From Eimeria necatrix (lineage: Eukaryota; Apicomplexa; Conoidasida; Eucoccidiorida; Eimeriidae), in the NCBI RefSeq assembly GCF_000499385.1, contig NW_013653541.1, positions 110,688-174,687 on the forward strand: a DNA stretch of 64,000 nucleotides. The letters run 5' to 3'. Made by a program: the position numbers and the translations under genes. The notes beneath the pieces are model-generated. The model had not been told where the DNA came from and did no database searches. It saw nothing but the letters and a program-made list of their open reading frames with translations. Positions within the stretch are counted from its first letter, which is position 1. The number at the start of each line of letters is the position of its first letter. This document shows positions 11,984 through 24,400 of this stretch, one piece after another.

Positions 11984-14900
11984 CTACTGACGCGGCCTTG
12001 AGTTACTCCTCGCGAGCCTGCCTCCAAAGCCTCTGCTAATCCACGATTTGCTCCCATTAGAAACAGCTGCCGGGGGTGCGCAGTTATTTTTAGTGGGCAA
12101 AGCGTGTTTATTAGGTGGCGTTGCGGGGATGGGGCTAAAGTTTTCAATACACTCCGGCGTGTTTTGGTGGTCCCCTTGCTGGGCCGACACTGCAAGCGGA
12201 GGCTGTTGCGACGTCGCTGAAGGACGAGGCCCGAATTTGCTCGACTGGGCTTTCATCGCATGCGACTGAGCAGGAGATCCTTCATCAACTGGGAGGGCTG
12301 TATCAGCTTCCCACGAAAGCTTCGATTTGAGACGCTCCTGAGCGTGAGGTAGTGAATAAGTGCGTACAGGGCCATCTTGGACCTGTGGATGGCTGGTTGC
12401 GACTCTGGAACGCCGAAAACTTTGCGCACTAGGTGCTTCACTAGCACTGAATTGCTGGAGCACTTGGCACTCCAACTCCAGTGGCTCCTGAAATTTTATA
12501 GGTGCAGCGTTGACACTGGAAGCCGTGCAGGTTGGACGGGTGTCGGATGCAGAAACCTGATCAAAAACGCTGTCAATCTGGTTTCGGTTAAACTCCGCCA
12601 CGAGTCTTGCAATACCAGTGTCAAAGCTCTTGTGCCCTGTCAAACCAGTTGTTTCCTGTGCAGCGCCACTTCGCCCCCACACCCGCCCACTTTCGACCTT
12701 TGTGGGCTTGGTATGACAAATATGCTCTTCAGGCATCTCTGTCTGCGCAGTCGACCCTTCAAGTGTTTCCATCTCGCTGATAGAAGGCCACCCATCCTTT
12801 GCCACTGGCTCCAAATGCCTGGGCACGCGTGCTTTGGACTGCTATTGCCCAACCGGTAGTCTTGCGCATTCTGTTGTATATGGGAGAATAATGGTTTGGC
12901 ATGGAAGCTCAGATTCGCACTGGCTGGTGCAATAACTGTTGAATATGTATCTTGCAGCGCAGTCTGTGCCGGGATCACAAGTGGTCGGACCATGGCTAGA
13001 CGTTTGGGGAACGCAGTGAGATATGCAGGCGCACAATTCGTTTAGTCTCCATTTCCGGTCAGCTGGCAATTCAAGAGACTTGCTAAGTTGTTTTGTCAAG
13101 ACATGTCTGTATTGCCGTGCCTCTCCCTCCCCTTGACCTTGCACTTCATTGTCGACGAATCTGTGATTACTCCTTTGTGTTAAGGCACCTGACCATTTTG
13201 TCTCTGCAGCATCCTGCTGGGGTTCCAAGCACTGCGACTGCTTCGCAGCATGACACAAGAGCCGGCTTGCTTTCCATTGCTGTTGACATTTCAGAAGTGT
13301 TGGTAAAGGCCGATCTTCTGGGTTCTCTCCAGGAGCGTTCTCTTGCTTAGCACGTAAGTTTTCTTCCTTTGCAAGGTGATGGAAAGTTTCTGCTGTGATT
13401 TCCCTAAGTGAACAACAGCTGGATTTACTGGGTCCACGGGATAAAGAGTGCTTCGTTGGGCTATGGTGAAGGGACCAACTTTTTTCTGCGTTGCAGAGGG
13501 ATGAGTCATCTCCTGCTTGTGCTGCTGCATCAGACACTTCGTTGGCAAAATGGCAGGGAAAAGCGCTGATCGGCACTGCTCCAGAGGATGCAGCGTCGCT
13601 GCTCAAGAATATGATGCCGCTGTCAGCAAGGCGCCGCACTAAATCTTCCGGATCAGAAACACCCGCATTCCTTAACATCAAGGTAATTAGAGCACGTCGA
13701 TTTTGGAGCTCTCGCTGATGAGCAGGAATCGCACTATTAAAAAGGAAACTGCGTGGGTGTGAACTTGAAAACTGAGGGCGGCAATCCCCCGCCTGTACCG
13801 AGGAGTCCTGTCTCTCGCACTCACACCAAACGTTTCCGGTTCCGTTGCCTTTATGTATTTGTTGAAGTACCTGGCGCTGCTGATTCTTCAAAAATCGCAT
13901 TTCTTCCGTTTGCATTCGAACCTCGGCTTGTAAGGCTTCAAGACCTAAAACTATGAGGCGCTCCACATCAACACCATTTACAGGCATCTGGTGAATTCGC
14001 TTATCGTTCAGGTGCTCGCTCTTCTCTGGCTCTTTGGCTAGCTCTTGCAAGAGTGTGGTTCTTTCAAGATTCTTTGTCGCGTTTTCATTCTCTGGCAGTG
14101 TGTTCTGTTCGTTGGAAGTGGACCGCTTAAATTTCGGTAGCCCATTTTGGCTGCACAGCTCAGCATCTAAAGAAACGTCGCGAAACTCATTGTAATCCCG
14201 CTGCTTCGTCCGGCCGGCCGCTGCAACATTTGCTGCCGCCAGCTGCTTTGATTTTACAAGCTGCCTTGCGTCTTCTTCTGCCTTTTGAAGCTACACCAAT
14301 GCACGCATCCGCACGGCTCAGTTGAGAACAAATTTTCCCACGGCATCGAAATACTATACCAGTGAATCAAGTTGAAATTCAGTTTTGCCTACAGTATATA
14401 GAGACTATAACAGTGCGCTAAATTGATAATTTGTGTTGCTTTGACTCTAAATAGTGCCTCACCCTCTCCTGTTCTATCTCCTTACTCAGACGAATCCTTT
14501 CCTCTTCGTCTTCACGTTTCCTCCTGGACTTTTCTTCTTCGCGTGCCGCTTCTCGTTCCCGCATCTGACGAAGCAGGTCTTCTTGGTACCGCTTTTTAGC
14601 TTCCGTCAAGCGCAGCTGACCAGGATCGACCGCACTAGAGTCACGTAAAGCACTTGCTGACCATGAATCCGCTTTATGTGAGAGTTCCTTTCCCCCGGAA
14701 CCATCCTACAGGAAATATTTGAAGAGCAAAATGTAATGTGGCTTGAGCCGAGTTGCTTCATGTTGCACCAGGCTTGAACGTAGCATAGCTTTGGTGCATC
14801 TTCGGTACAGCGCCGTTATGCATCGCCTGCTGCAAGCTCTCAAGCCTCCGAATGAAAAACGCTCATTGAAATTCTAATCTCGCCGCATTTTAGAAAACTG

Positions 14901-15962
14901 CTCTGACTGTTGCCGGTTTTTTCTGCTGATTCAGAAGCTTACTGCGTTTGTCAGATGATTCGGGTTCTGTGTGGCTCGCAGCAGTGCTTCTTCTGCAACA
15001 TGGCATGCATATAGTTTGTTATCATTCGTTGATTTCGAAAGGCAAGAGTTTTTCTAATGCGCAGGGAATGTGCGGGCAACAGAAGGGAAGCTGCGCGTTG
15101 CTACAAATATATTACATGCTAACGCTGCCATAGGAAAGGGATTCGTTGAGACAAACCAGGACTTCGCAGTGGCAAAGTGAACTTCCGCTCCATAGCAGGC
15201 TCTTCAGCAAGGCGCTGGGATGGGTAAGGCGGAGGCTGTGAGCCCAGTTGGTAAAATTGTGGATGCACGAGGGCAGTTGGTTGAAGTAAGAGAGGCTGTT
15301 GGTTGATGAGCGGCGCAGGGACCACAGAAGAAATGTAGGAAGCTGTCATTGCCCCAGACTGAGATGCAGGAGGTGACGCATGGCGAGCCAGCAGCGGTGC
15401 TAAAGATGCAAGAGATTCTAGAGCCCGTGCTACATCGATGGTTGGTTGCGCAACGTTCTGGTGTGAGTCATCATTCTTGCTTTCTGCGGAATTATCAGTA
15501 CGACTGGCTCCTTGAGGTACTGCCTGAGCAGTAAAATCAAATCATGCACTGTTTACGAGAGTATGAGTCAGTTTATCTAGCTGACTTTGTGCCTATTCTA
15601 ACCTGCGGGAAGCGGATGGAACCAGGACGGCGCTTTTTGAAGCTACTAGCTCTGTAAAGAATACACTTGATGACATAAGCGGTGCTGTACACGCGTTTGT
15701 GCAGTACGCTTTGGGTACGGGCTAAGTGTGAAGTGCAGCTGTTGCCGGGGTTTACTTGAAAGTCATGCGGAGAGACACCGCCTGCAGATGTGGGAGCAAG
15801 TGCCCTACAGTCTGCTACACGCGTAGTGTCTCCGGCAGATAAGGACCCTGAATGTTCATCAGGAGGCACGGGAAGACCACGTTCTTCAGCTCGTTGCCTC
15901 AACCTCTGCCTCCTCTGCTGCTCAATCTGCTGTAGCAAGATCTTGCCATATTCGTTGGGCAT
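11984..15962 (-). CDS. Coiled-coil protein with repeated Y-x(3)-LL-x-Q motif, probably cytoskeletal
   Basis: This is a minus-strand multi-exon gene whose C-terminus is the stop at 11984-11986. The first recognised exon begins MPNEYGKILLQQIEQQRRQ at 15962; an upstream exon is possible because an AG precedes it closely. A second exon covers about 15540-15150 (Pro/Gln-rich). A third, about 14702-14418, carries KRYQEDLLRQMREREAAREE followed by a highly charged helix. A large exon runs about 14293-12842, and a last exon about 12830-11984. The Y-x(3)-L-L-x-Q-(I/M) repeat followed by Arg/Glu-rich helix resembles microtubule- and centrosome-associated proteins such as CSPP1 or CCDC66. That resemblance rests on the motif alone. 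The C-terminal half is Ser/Gln-rich and probably disordered. The exon joins are approximate. Confidence 0.65.
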
Positions 15963-17564
15963 TGCGGACCACTAAGAGACGAAGGAGTGGCGGAAGATTA
16001 ATGGGCGGGTAGAAAGCCCAAAATTATGCTTTGAATCGGCTAAAGTAGTAATTTATCAGGTTTAACTCTACATTGTTGGCTGTCTTGGAGACTGCCTCGC
16101 GGACGATGAATCCAATGCGCTGGTGTGCTACACCAATTTGCTTTCCATTGCCCCCTGCTCTAGTATTTTCTGCCCAGTATACTCATCTTGGTATGCTGTT
16201 AATCGCATCTACTTTTGGCTACAAGCGGCTTTGCCCTTGGTCATACAAATCGCGGGCAGTGCGCGTTATGCGCCTACCAGGCGTGTGACGGGAGACTGCG
16301 CAGTGAGCTTCCTTCTGCGTAAATCAAGAGATATCTCAGATGCAACGATGCAGATACAAGAGTCGTGCGTTCACACTTTAAGCAGAATAAATATCATCTC
16401 AAGATGTTGAAACATGGTTTCATGCGGCAAGAGGCGCACAGGTTGGCGCAAAGTGACCCCAGTTAGTCGCCAACACAATTGTGCCTATGCCTCATGTTAT
16501 CGTCGTACAAAATTCAACTATATAATTTGCATCAAATAAAATGTTTGTTTGTTTGCGGCAGGGCTGAGTATTGAATTAAGGACAGCCATTACTGATGAAT
16601 AGGCATATTTTATTGTGGGGCGGCGGCGAAGGTACGTGTACCCCCAGCCGGTTGGGGGCTCGAAAACCAGCGACAACGCGTGGACTTATACTCTATCATT
16701 GCATATATATTACATAGATTTATTTCGAATGCTTTTCGAGTTTTATTTGACTCCAAAGTGTCAGAAGTACCAACCATTGCATTTAAAGTGACCCCAACAA
16801 CTGTCGAGGGGCACGTGCCCGTCTGGCTGCTGCTTCAACTAGGCAAAAACCGCCCTCTAAACAAGGGTTCCAGCCCATCAAAGAGCAAGTAATACTTAAC
16901 CTGATATATCGGCACACATTAGATGGGAGTACATAGAGGCTGAAGCCCCTTCGTGGCCTGGTTGGTGCGCTTGTGTTCCGTGCGCCACCTGCAGGCTCAC
17001 AGAGACTCAACGAACGGGCATATCCCTGAGCAGAGACCTATCATATCAGATACCTACTTCAACACACATGCAGCTGTAAAATATTGCAGAGCATTTGTCT
17101 TCAGCGGTATAGCTAACGTGAGGAGTTTATTACGTGCGAATTAGCCGACTCGAAATTGCCGGGGCTCTACCAATTCAGCTTTTGATGCATAACGCAACGC
17201 TGAACAAATGAGTTACTGTCAAACTTATAATAAGTCCGTGGTCACTGGCCATGGGACTTTAATAGGGAACTGGATGGAAGAGGAGGTGCTACGAGACGCT
17301 TCGGGACACACCCACCTCGACAGGTAGCCCTTACGACCAAGAAAGGGGTGTTGAATCCTGTAACCCAGCGCTCAAGGCATTTATTTGAAGGTTTATTTTC
17401 GGTTCGAATTTTATGAGTTCCGTTAGTTTCTTACAGTGGAATGAAGAGGTGTCCAACTCACGTGCACGCCGTACTACAGTTGCTGCTTCAGTTCTGCTAC
17501 TTCCAAGCCGTTTTTCACAGTCAGCGTCTCTTCTATCCGCAGTTCTCCCCATTTGGACACGTTT
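15963..17564. other. Intergenic, no convincing gene
   Basis: About 1.6 kb lies between divergently transcribed neighbours: the coiled-coil gene on the minus strand and the unrecognised gene on the plus strand. It probably holds both promoters. Short open frames exist but have no conserved features. No tRNA or other RNA gene was recognised. Confidence 0.5.
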
Positions 17565-20418
17565 ATGAGGGTAATGGGGGATAGGCCATACCCGGTGTCA
17601 GAAACTTTCGTCACCAGTGCAGGCCGCCGAACTCATCCTCCCAAACGCAAGCCAAGCGATGATCAGCCACCGACACGACACGAGCTTGCCTCAAGAAGAA
17701 TGGAAAAGCTAATAGCTCATGCGCGCGAAAGTTGTATGTTCCGAACAAAGGCCATAGATGCAGCGGCACTCCAGATAGCACTGAAAGAGCGCACTGCTGA
17801 ACAGGTAGGTTGGGAATGGAGGAAGCTTGCCAATGCAACGGACGCTAGCAGTACTGCGAACTCAGCGGCACCATTTATCACTGTATTTTTCTTCGCAGTA
17901 ACCACCACTTGACTTTGCGCATACAGGGTTGTCTTGCACGACCTGCATACTTAGACGCTTAATGCTCCGCAGCAGCCACAACAGCTGCATATTCAGGAAT
18001 CAAATCGCATGTACTTCTTTATTTTGTTGGCTTAGGATATTTCTGCTAGCACTGGAGCAGATCAACGTACCCCAGAGTCAGAATCTTTGGCAAGCTACAA
18101 GTTTGTAGTGAGCAGCTCCGTGGGCCGAACCCTCATAGAGCAATGAGATGTATTTGGCGAGTTCCATCGGATTCCTAGGCTTTATCGATAACATGATTGC
18201 AGGTGCCTGATGACCGGAGCGCCAACCTCCTAACGTCACCAGACAAGGCCGAGCAGTACTTCCAGCAGGTGGATTTACAGCCTGATGCTAGTTAGACCTT
18301 TGCTGGTGGCTTGTAGCAATGCCATACCTGCTTAAAAGCATTCATTAAGTTACTGTTGGTCCTTATTACTAAGCTAGATGTAGCTTTCGAAGCCAGCTTG
18401 CCCTCACTAATGGTCGTTGCATAGCTGAAACTGCATTTCTAGTTGTGATACTTCAACAGCAAGTGAGATCGGGAACGCCTGAGGGCGGTGAACTTGTCAG
18501 TCGTTGGACTGAACTGGCCAGCGTGTCAAGGTTAGTCGGTCAAAGCCTCCTTCAGCTTGAATAAGAGCGTTCTTCTGCAGGTTTCCAGCATTTGAACTTC
18601 AGAGGTCTGACGGCACTCGCATGTTCTCGGCAGGTGTGCGTACTAAAGTAGCTTTTGTAGCTTTTGTGTGTGCCCTCAGTTCCAGTGTTCAGCAGACTCC
18701 ACAAACAGGGCGCATGGCATTTGCAAAAGACAGCTTTTTTTCTCTCCCAGTACAAAGCTGCCTGCATGTACGTTGCAAACACAAGAGAAGCAGCAGAAAC
18801 AAAGCAGGTTTTGTGTTATGCAGAGATTGTAACACACTAACTACTGGAGAAAGCAACACTCCACTGGTCTGATATGGGCCACGCTGCTGTAGGGTCTGTG
18901 TAAGGACACAGAAGCACTAGAAATTCTGGAGCGATCTTTGAAAAACAAGAGTGCCTCATGCATGACACAAGCTGAGGTAACGGGCATATTCAAGCTTTAT
19001 TGCAAGCCTATTTTTGCCTGGTTTTGCACATTACAAATGCTAGAGTCATTGCATCTCTCTTTATAAGAATGCAATTTTGGGCAAAGTGTGCCACGGAACT
19101 CTCTATGAGTGCTAAAACTGAGTTGGGATGTACTGGTCTGAATTGTGGGAATGATTGTCTCAGGTTGTGCAGCCAGCGCTTCAGGCTTTCAAGCACAGGC
19201 TTCGCCAGTCCTTACTTGCAGCAAGAGGGTATCTGGGATTTGTTATTCTGAAAGCTGTCCTCAAGTAGGCAATGAATATACAGTTTCGACAGTAACTGTG
19301 GCTACCTAAATCCAGTACTCGATAAACTGAGGCGTCCGTTTGCTGCGAATCGGTGCCCAGGGAACTGAGCGACGCTCGAGGCCTTGTCCCAGCTGAATCT
19401 GTGGAGCAGTTCCTCTGGGAAAGCTTTGGTATTCAGCAGTCAGCAGATATTGTAAGAATATGCAGACCCTCATGAATCCACGTGGGGTGCTATCACCTTT
19501 TGCTGTCTGCGCAACCAGAAGGGGGGAGAGCTAACTTTTGGCTGATGCACTTTGACTGGCTAGAAGTGACGATGCGTGCAGCCTCTTGAGCATTTGAGAA
19601 GCGCTTTGAAGATACTAACATTGGCCGACAAGGAATCAATACGCACGTCAGATCTTGTAGATTTTCTATGGGTAACAAACACAGTAGCGACACTCTGTGT
19701 GGTGTTTCTTATCTCGCGAAACATTTTATCCACCAGCTTTACTAGCACGTATTGAATGTTTTTTCTGTCCTGCTGCAACAGTAGTCCGTCAAGCATTTGC
19801 AGAGGAAAGATGCATTCGCCTAAGAACTTCGCAGAAATACTCAGCCGGAACCTTCCACTAGCAAAAGGATTGAACATGCCACCAGCAAGTAGCTAACGCG
19901 CTGGGTTTCCTGCGGAAAAGCCAGTTGAAATCATCATTCGAGAGTCATCCAGATGAGTGCGTGCTGCAGGCCCCTATGGAGTCTTGCCGAAGAAACATTC
20001 TAGCCGCCTTTCAACGTATCTGCGCTTCTCCAAAGGATATCGCAGCAACAGGGTCCTCTTCTGCAACAATACGCATTTGTCGCCCTCACCCACAGATCAA
20101 ACTAAGCAGTATTCCCGATTTTCTACACCCTTTCCTTTCCGAGGGTAGCAGTTCCAACCACGTGGCTCTTTCACAATTGCTAGAAGCACTAGCCGTAAGT
20201 GTCCCGTGACCCATGCAGGCGGCAAATACAGCAGAGTGTTGCTTTGCCACTAAAAGCGAGTTCTTTCTTAGCCTAAACGCTCAGGTTCTGCAGCTAATGG
20301 ATTTCTGTCATTCAGCGGATTGCCGTGTCTTCAGGACTTGAGCCAAGGTGTTGCTGACGATGCTGCCTTTTTAGCTATGGTCTCTGATATCGCGAAGAAT
20401 GAAGGATTCGAGCTATAA
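17565..20418 (+). CDS. Unrecognised multi-exon gene
   Basis: I do not recognise this protein. Its reality is supported by a chain of small open segments bounded by good splice signals that agree in codon phase: 17565-17804, 18036-18107, 18203-18268, 18460-18530, 18581-18633, 18912-18976 and 19164 onward. Less certain segments follow near 19330-19450, about 19880-20194 and about 20320-20418, ending at TAA 20416-20418. The N-terminus is basic and polar; the middle contains helical stretches such as ALEILERSLKNKSASCMTQ and ALQAFKHRLRQSLLAARGYL. No signal peptide or TM segment is obvious. ATG 17565 is the first good start in frame, but the open frame extends upstream, so an earlier exon is possible. 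It is transcribed towards the convergent RON2 gene. Confidence 0.6.
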
Positions 20419-21400
20419 TTTCTCCGTGGCAGCAGACAGTAGAATATGGGCTTGCCATCTTTTGCAGTGCTGGAAGCACGGCCTCCGCGTAGTTGACAAG
20501 GTAATTTCCAGCAGGCTCCTTCTCTGACTCGAATTTTCAGTTTCTTTTCATTTCAGACCCCCGGTCAATCACATAATTACTACGCCAGCAACACGGGGAA
20601 TGTTTTTGAAAGGGCGGGAAAAAGTAGTTGGTTCTAGGCATCTCGCTGCATACCATCCCTGGCGAAACATGGAGGTCTTTTGGTCGCTCCATCAAAAACG
20701 CAGCCCAATTCAAACGATAAAACGCCTTCACTTAAACTCCCGACATACCAAATCAGCGTAGCTGCACACAATTTGTTGAATATTTCTAACGAACCGCGAC
20801 ATGGTAGACTAGTGAAATTGAGAGTAAGACCTAGAGTGCATGTTGTGCAGCTATAGATGACTCCTATATGAGAACAGCTAGTGCGCATGAGCGAACCAGT
20901 AGTCGCAGCTTGTCAAACAAGAGCATTCCTGCCGTTTACAAAATATTTAGACTCTCCATAATATCTACTTGCAGTATCTGCTGAAGATTCGAAATGTGGT
21001 AATTTAGGTATGCTAAGCGTCATTAATTGCCGATCATTATCGTGGTACGATTGCATGCTTCGTTGTTCCAGCGATATATCAGTTTGAGGGAGGGTTCAGC
21101 TCGACCGTCCATGCGGCCAGCGAAGCTAAATGATGGCCAATTGCGTTAGGCGGGTTGCAAAATTGCTGAACCACCACGTGTCTGAAACAGCTGTTCGCAG
21201 CTATGACTTTGTCTGTTTTTGGTCCAACACAGTAGCACGCGACTAACGATTTTGACCTCGAAAAGGAATAAAATCAGGTGCTCGGACTCAACGAGAGCAC
21301 CCTAAGAAGCACGTCTACACGCTTGCGGCCTACGGTGGCCTTTTGCGGCATAAAAAAGGGAATTTTGCCCCAATATAAAAAAATTAATTTGCTCCTTTTT
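20419..21400. other. Convergent intergenic spacer
   Basis: About 1 kb lies between the 3' ends of the unrecognised plus-strand gene and the minus-strand RON2 gene. It is AT-richer than the flanking exons and shows no conserved coding segment. It presumably contains both 3' UTRs. Confidence 0.5.
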
Positions 21401-24400
21401 TTACTTTGGCGACGCTTTTGGGCTAGGTCCCTTCACAAGAGTGGCACGGCTTGTGCCAATGAGCTTGGCAAGGACACCGTCTGCGAGTTCCGTGGCTTCT
21501 GAGTTGCTCATAAGGGTTGCAGTTGAACCACTCTTCATGCCAGCAAGCGCTCGCTGGAGCATAACTCGCTTCACAGCCCGGCGTTTGTCGAAATACTGAC
21601 GGACTCGTGAAAAGGAGCTTGCACCTTTCCGCAGGAGCCCCATAACAGTTGATCCTAAGCACATTTGTAGACGCATGAGCGTCTTGGACTGGTTGACAAT
21701 GACAGCGATTGCAGAGTTAATCGTTAAGACGAGCGACATTCCTCCAGCTGATCCCGAAAACAGTCCAATAAGAAAGACCTGTTCAAGCGCTGTTACCCAC
21801 GCTGTGCCGAGCGCCGCTCCGCCAGGAACAGGATTGCAAGCCATCTCTTGGAAGACAGGGTTCCAAACGCAGTCAAATGGGGGTGATGCTCCGGAAACAG
21901 TAAGGTTCTGTAGAATATCGAGGAAACTCATGGCCGCGTAAATGCCCATAAAAGTAAGAACAAAGGAAGAAATGATAGCAGCAACTGCATGCCGCCTTCT
22001 AGTTGAAATCCACTCTAGCAGCATGTTACCCATGAAGGGAGCTTGCTGGCGTAGGTGCAAGCCTAAGTACTGGTTACCAAGACGCTGCTGGACCCGGGAA
22101 GAAAATAGCATGTAATAAGCGAACATTGTAGCTTGGCCGCTTTCCAGTCCTTTGAGTTCTTCTCGGATTTCTTTCGGAGTTGAATAATCAAAAAAGCTCA
22201 GGGCTGCGTCGCTCTTTAGGATCATTCGTCTTGAATTTACAAGGGCTGGATCTGAAAGGTGTTTGAGTGCCCAGGTTGTGCCGAATGCTTTTTCATACCG
22301 CTGCATTGTCTCTGGACGCAGCATGGTTGGCAGCATGCCGCTGAGTGCCATCTGCCATAGGCCTCTACAATGGTCAAGGCACATTGACGCTTGGAACTCT
22401 TCTTCTCGAGCTGCCTCAGACAAACTGCCGTAGTCGCGGCGCACACCTAACATTCCAATATTCCTTTCTTCCAGAAAAGGCACTCGTGAAACATCTGCAC
22501 CTTGGACACGAAGCTCCGTCTCCACTTCACGTAGTAGTGCTTCTTGCATGTTCACTTTGATTCCGAGGCTTGGTGCAGCTTCGATTACTTCCTTCAGTTG
22601 GTCAAGAAGACCATGTAGTTGATCAAAATCAACTGTCACACCAAACCAAACACCATGCTGCCTGCTAGGTGAGCGGTACAGCAGGCTCATGAGGGACTTC
22701 TTTGCACCTTCCCAAAGACGGCGCAAAGGGCCTTGTCTTTTTTTATAGGCCACTCTGGTGAAAAATAGAGTTTGACCACCATCAGCTTTTAGTTTATTGA
22801 GTGAATCAGTGGCCAGTGTGTACACGGTGTCTTCTAATGGCTCCAAATGCTTTTCTAGGGCCAAGTATGATTCTAGCCCCTGCACCACGAAATAATGAAG
22901 ACGGGACCACCAATCTGTAAGATCTGGCAAAGGAAGTCCCTTTAAGTCGATTTTGCTCCATGCCCTTTTGAATGTTGCGAAGTCTACATGTGATTCGAGC
23001 AGCGTAGATGACAATCCGTGTGATGCCCAAGCCTGGATTTGCGCGTCCATTAAAGCTGAGACCGCCTTCTGACGCAGTAAGGGAGAAGGCCCTTCACCAA
23101 TGCGCTTTTTCATATCTCCTACTGCTTCGTCGTGTTTCATTGAGTGAAAGTTAATAATTTGCATTAGGGCGGCGCTGTGAGCAGTAAACTTGAACGGGCG
23201 AAAAAGGTTCTTGAAGAAAGCCGAAGGCAGGTTTTTCCTCAGAACTGCACACGCATGCAATGAATATGACTGCTACGCAAGTCGTACTAACATATAGAGT
23301 AATACGGAACGGGCAAACACGGAAACTGCTGAGTGCGGCGAATATCAGACCGATTGCTACGTTCACCAAACACACCTTCTCTAGCTTTCTGGATCCTTTT
23401 TTCTCTCGCTCGCTTTAGTACCCCTGCAGTAGACCTGAAATAGATGTTTCTTACGAAGTCGGGGACAAACCCGTGAGAGTACAAAATTTTAACCCACGTT
23501 CGGTTTTGGAGGGCGATTTCCTTCTGTCGCGGATACCCTGGTGAGACCATAACATACAGTTCCGTTGCATAGCCTGCATTAGCCATTGGCCTTACAGACA
23601 AATCTACTAGTTTCAGCTCAGGATGTATCCGTACCTTCACGAGAGCTGAGAAAAGCGAATACCCAGATGTGTGTTGGGCTCGGCAAGGGTGCACCAAGTT
23701 CGGCAACATTTTTCGAAAATGACGTGTCTTGAATAGCCAACATGAGAGGACCCTTTTTGTTACCAAGCATCATCTGGATTGAAGATAACATTGTGGTTGG
23801 TGGTCCTTCTTCTGGGAGTCGACTTGGCACTGTAGATTTTGATACAAAGAAGGCAATGAGTTGGCACACCAATTTAACTATGTCGCTGTATGAGCATATC
23901 CGTCTGTGTGACAGGACTACAACTTACATATCGAATAAAGGGCAAGAGCAGCACGCAGGCCATCTGTTGTTTCGCCAAGGTTGCGCAGGCGAGAGACAAC
24001 TGCTTCGAACTCTTCATGTGAAATTTCACTAAGAGAGCCTCGCAGTAGTCTTGTAGCAACGGATTCCATTTGTAGCGAACCCAAAATTTGCAAGACGCCT
24101 GCATATCAAGCCCATGAAGCGCACGCATCGTTGAGGGACCAACTGTTAAGTTTTTCTGAGGCATTGAATGTAGTTGCCGTAGATTTTTTAGCTTGTACTG
24201 ATGTAGATGGACCCACTTTTCTTTAGATCTTCAATGGCTTGTTGCACTGTGCGGTGATCGAAAGCCAGCCAGTAACTTGAAGCTGCAGAAGCGCAAATAT
24301 CATTGAACAGAGAGTTTGTAGCTCATGGATCTGGCAAAAAGGCAAAATAAGCAACCAAACGCATACTTAACCTACTGGAATCGAGAGATGATGTTGTAAG

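Noticed and set aside
19560..19877. Minus-strand frame of 105 codons
   Set aside because: It lies in what appears to be an intron of the plus-strand gene and has no recognisable feature.
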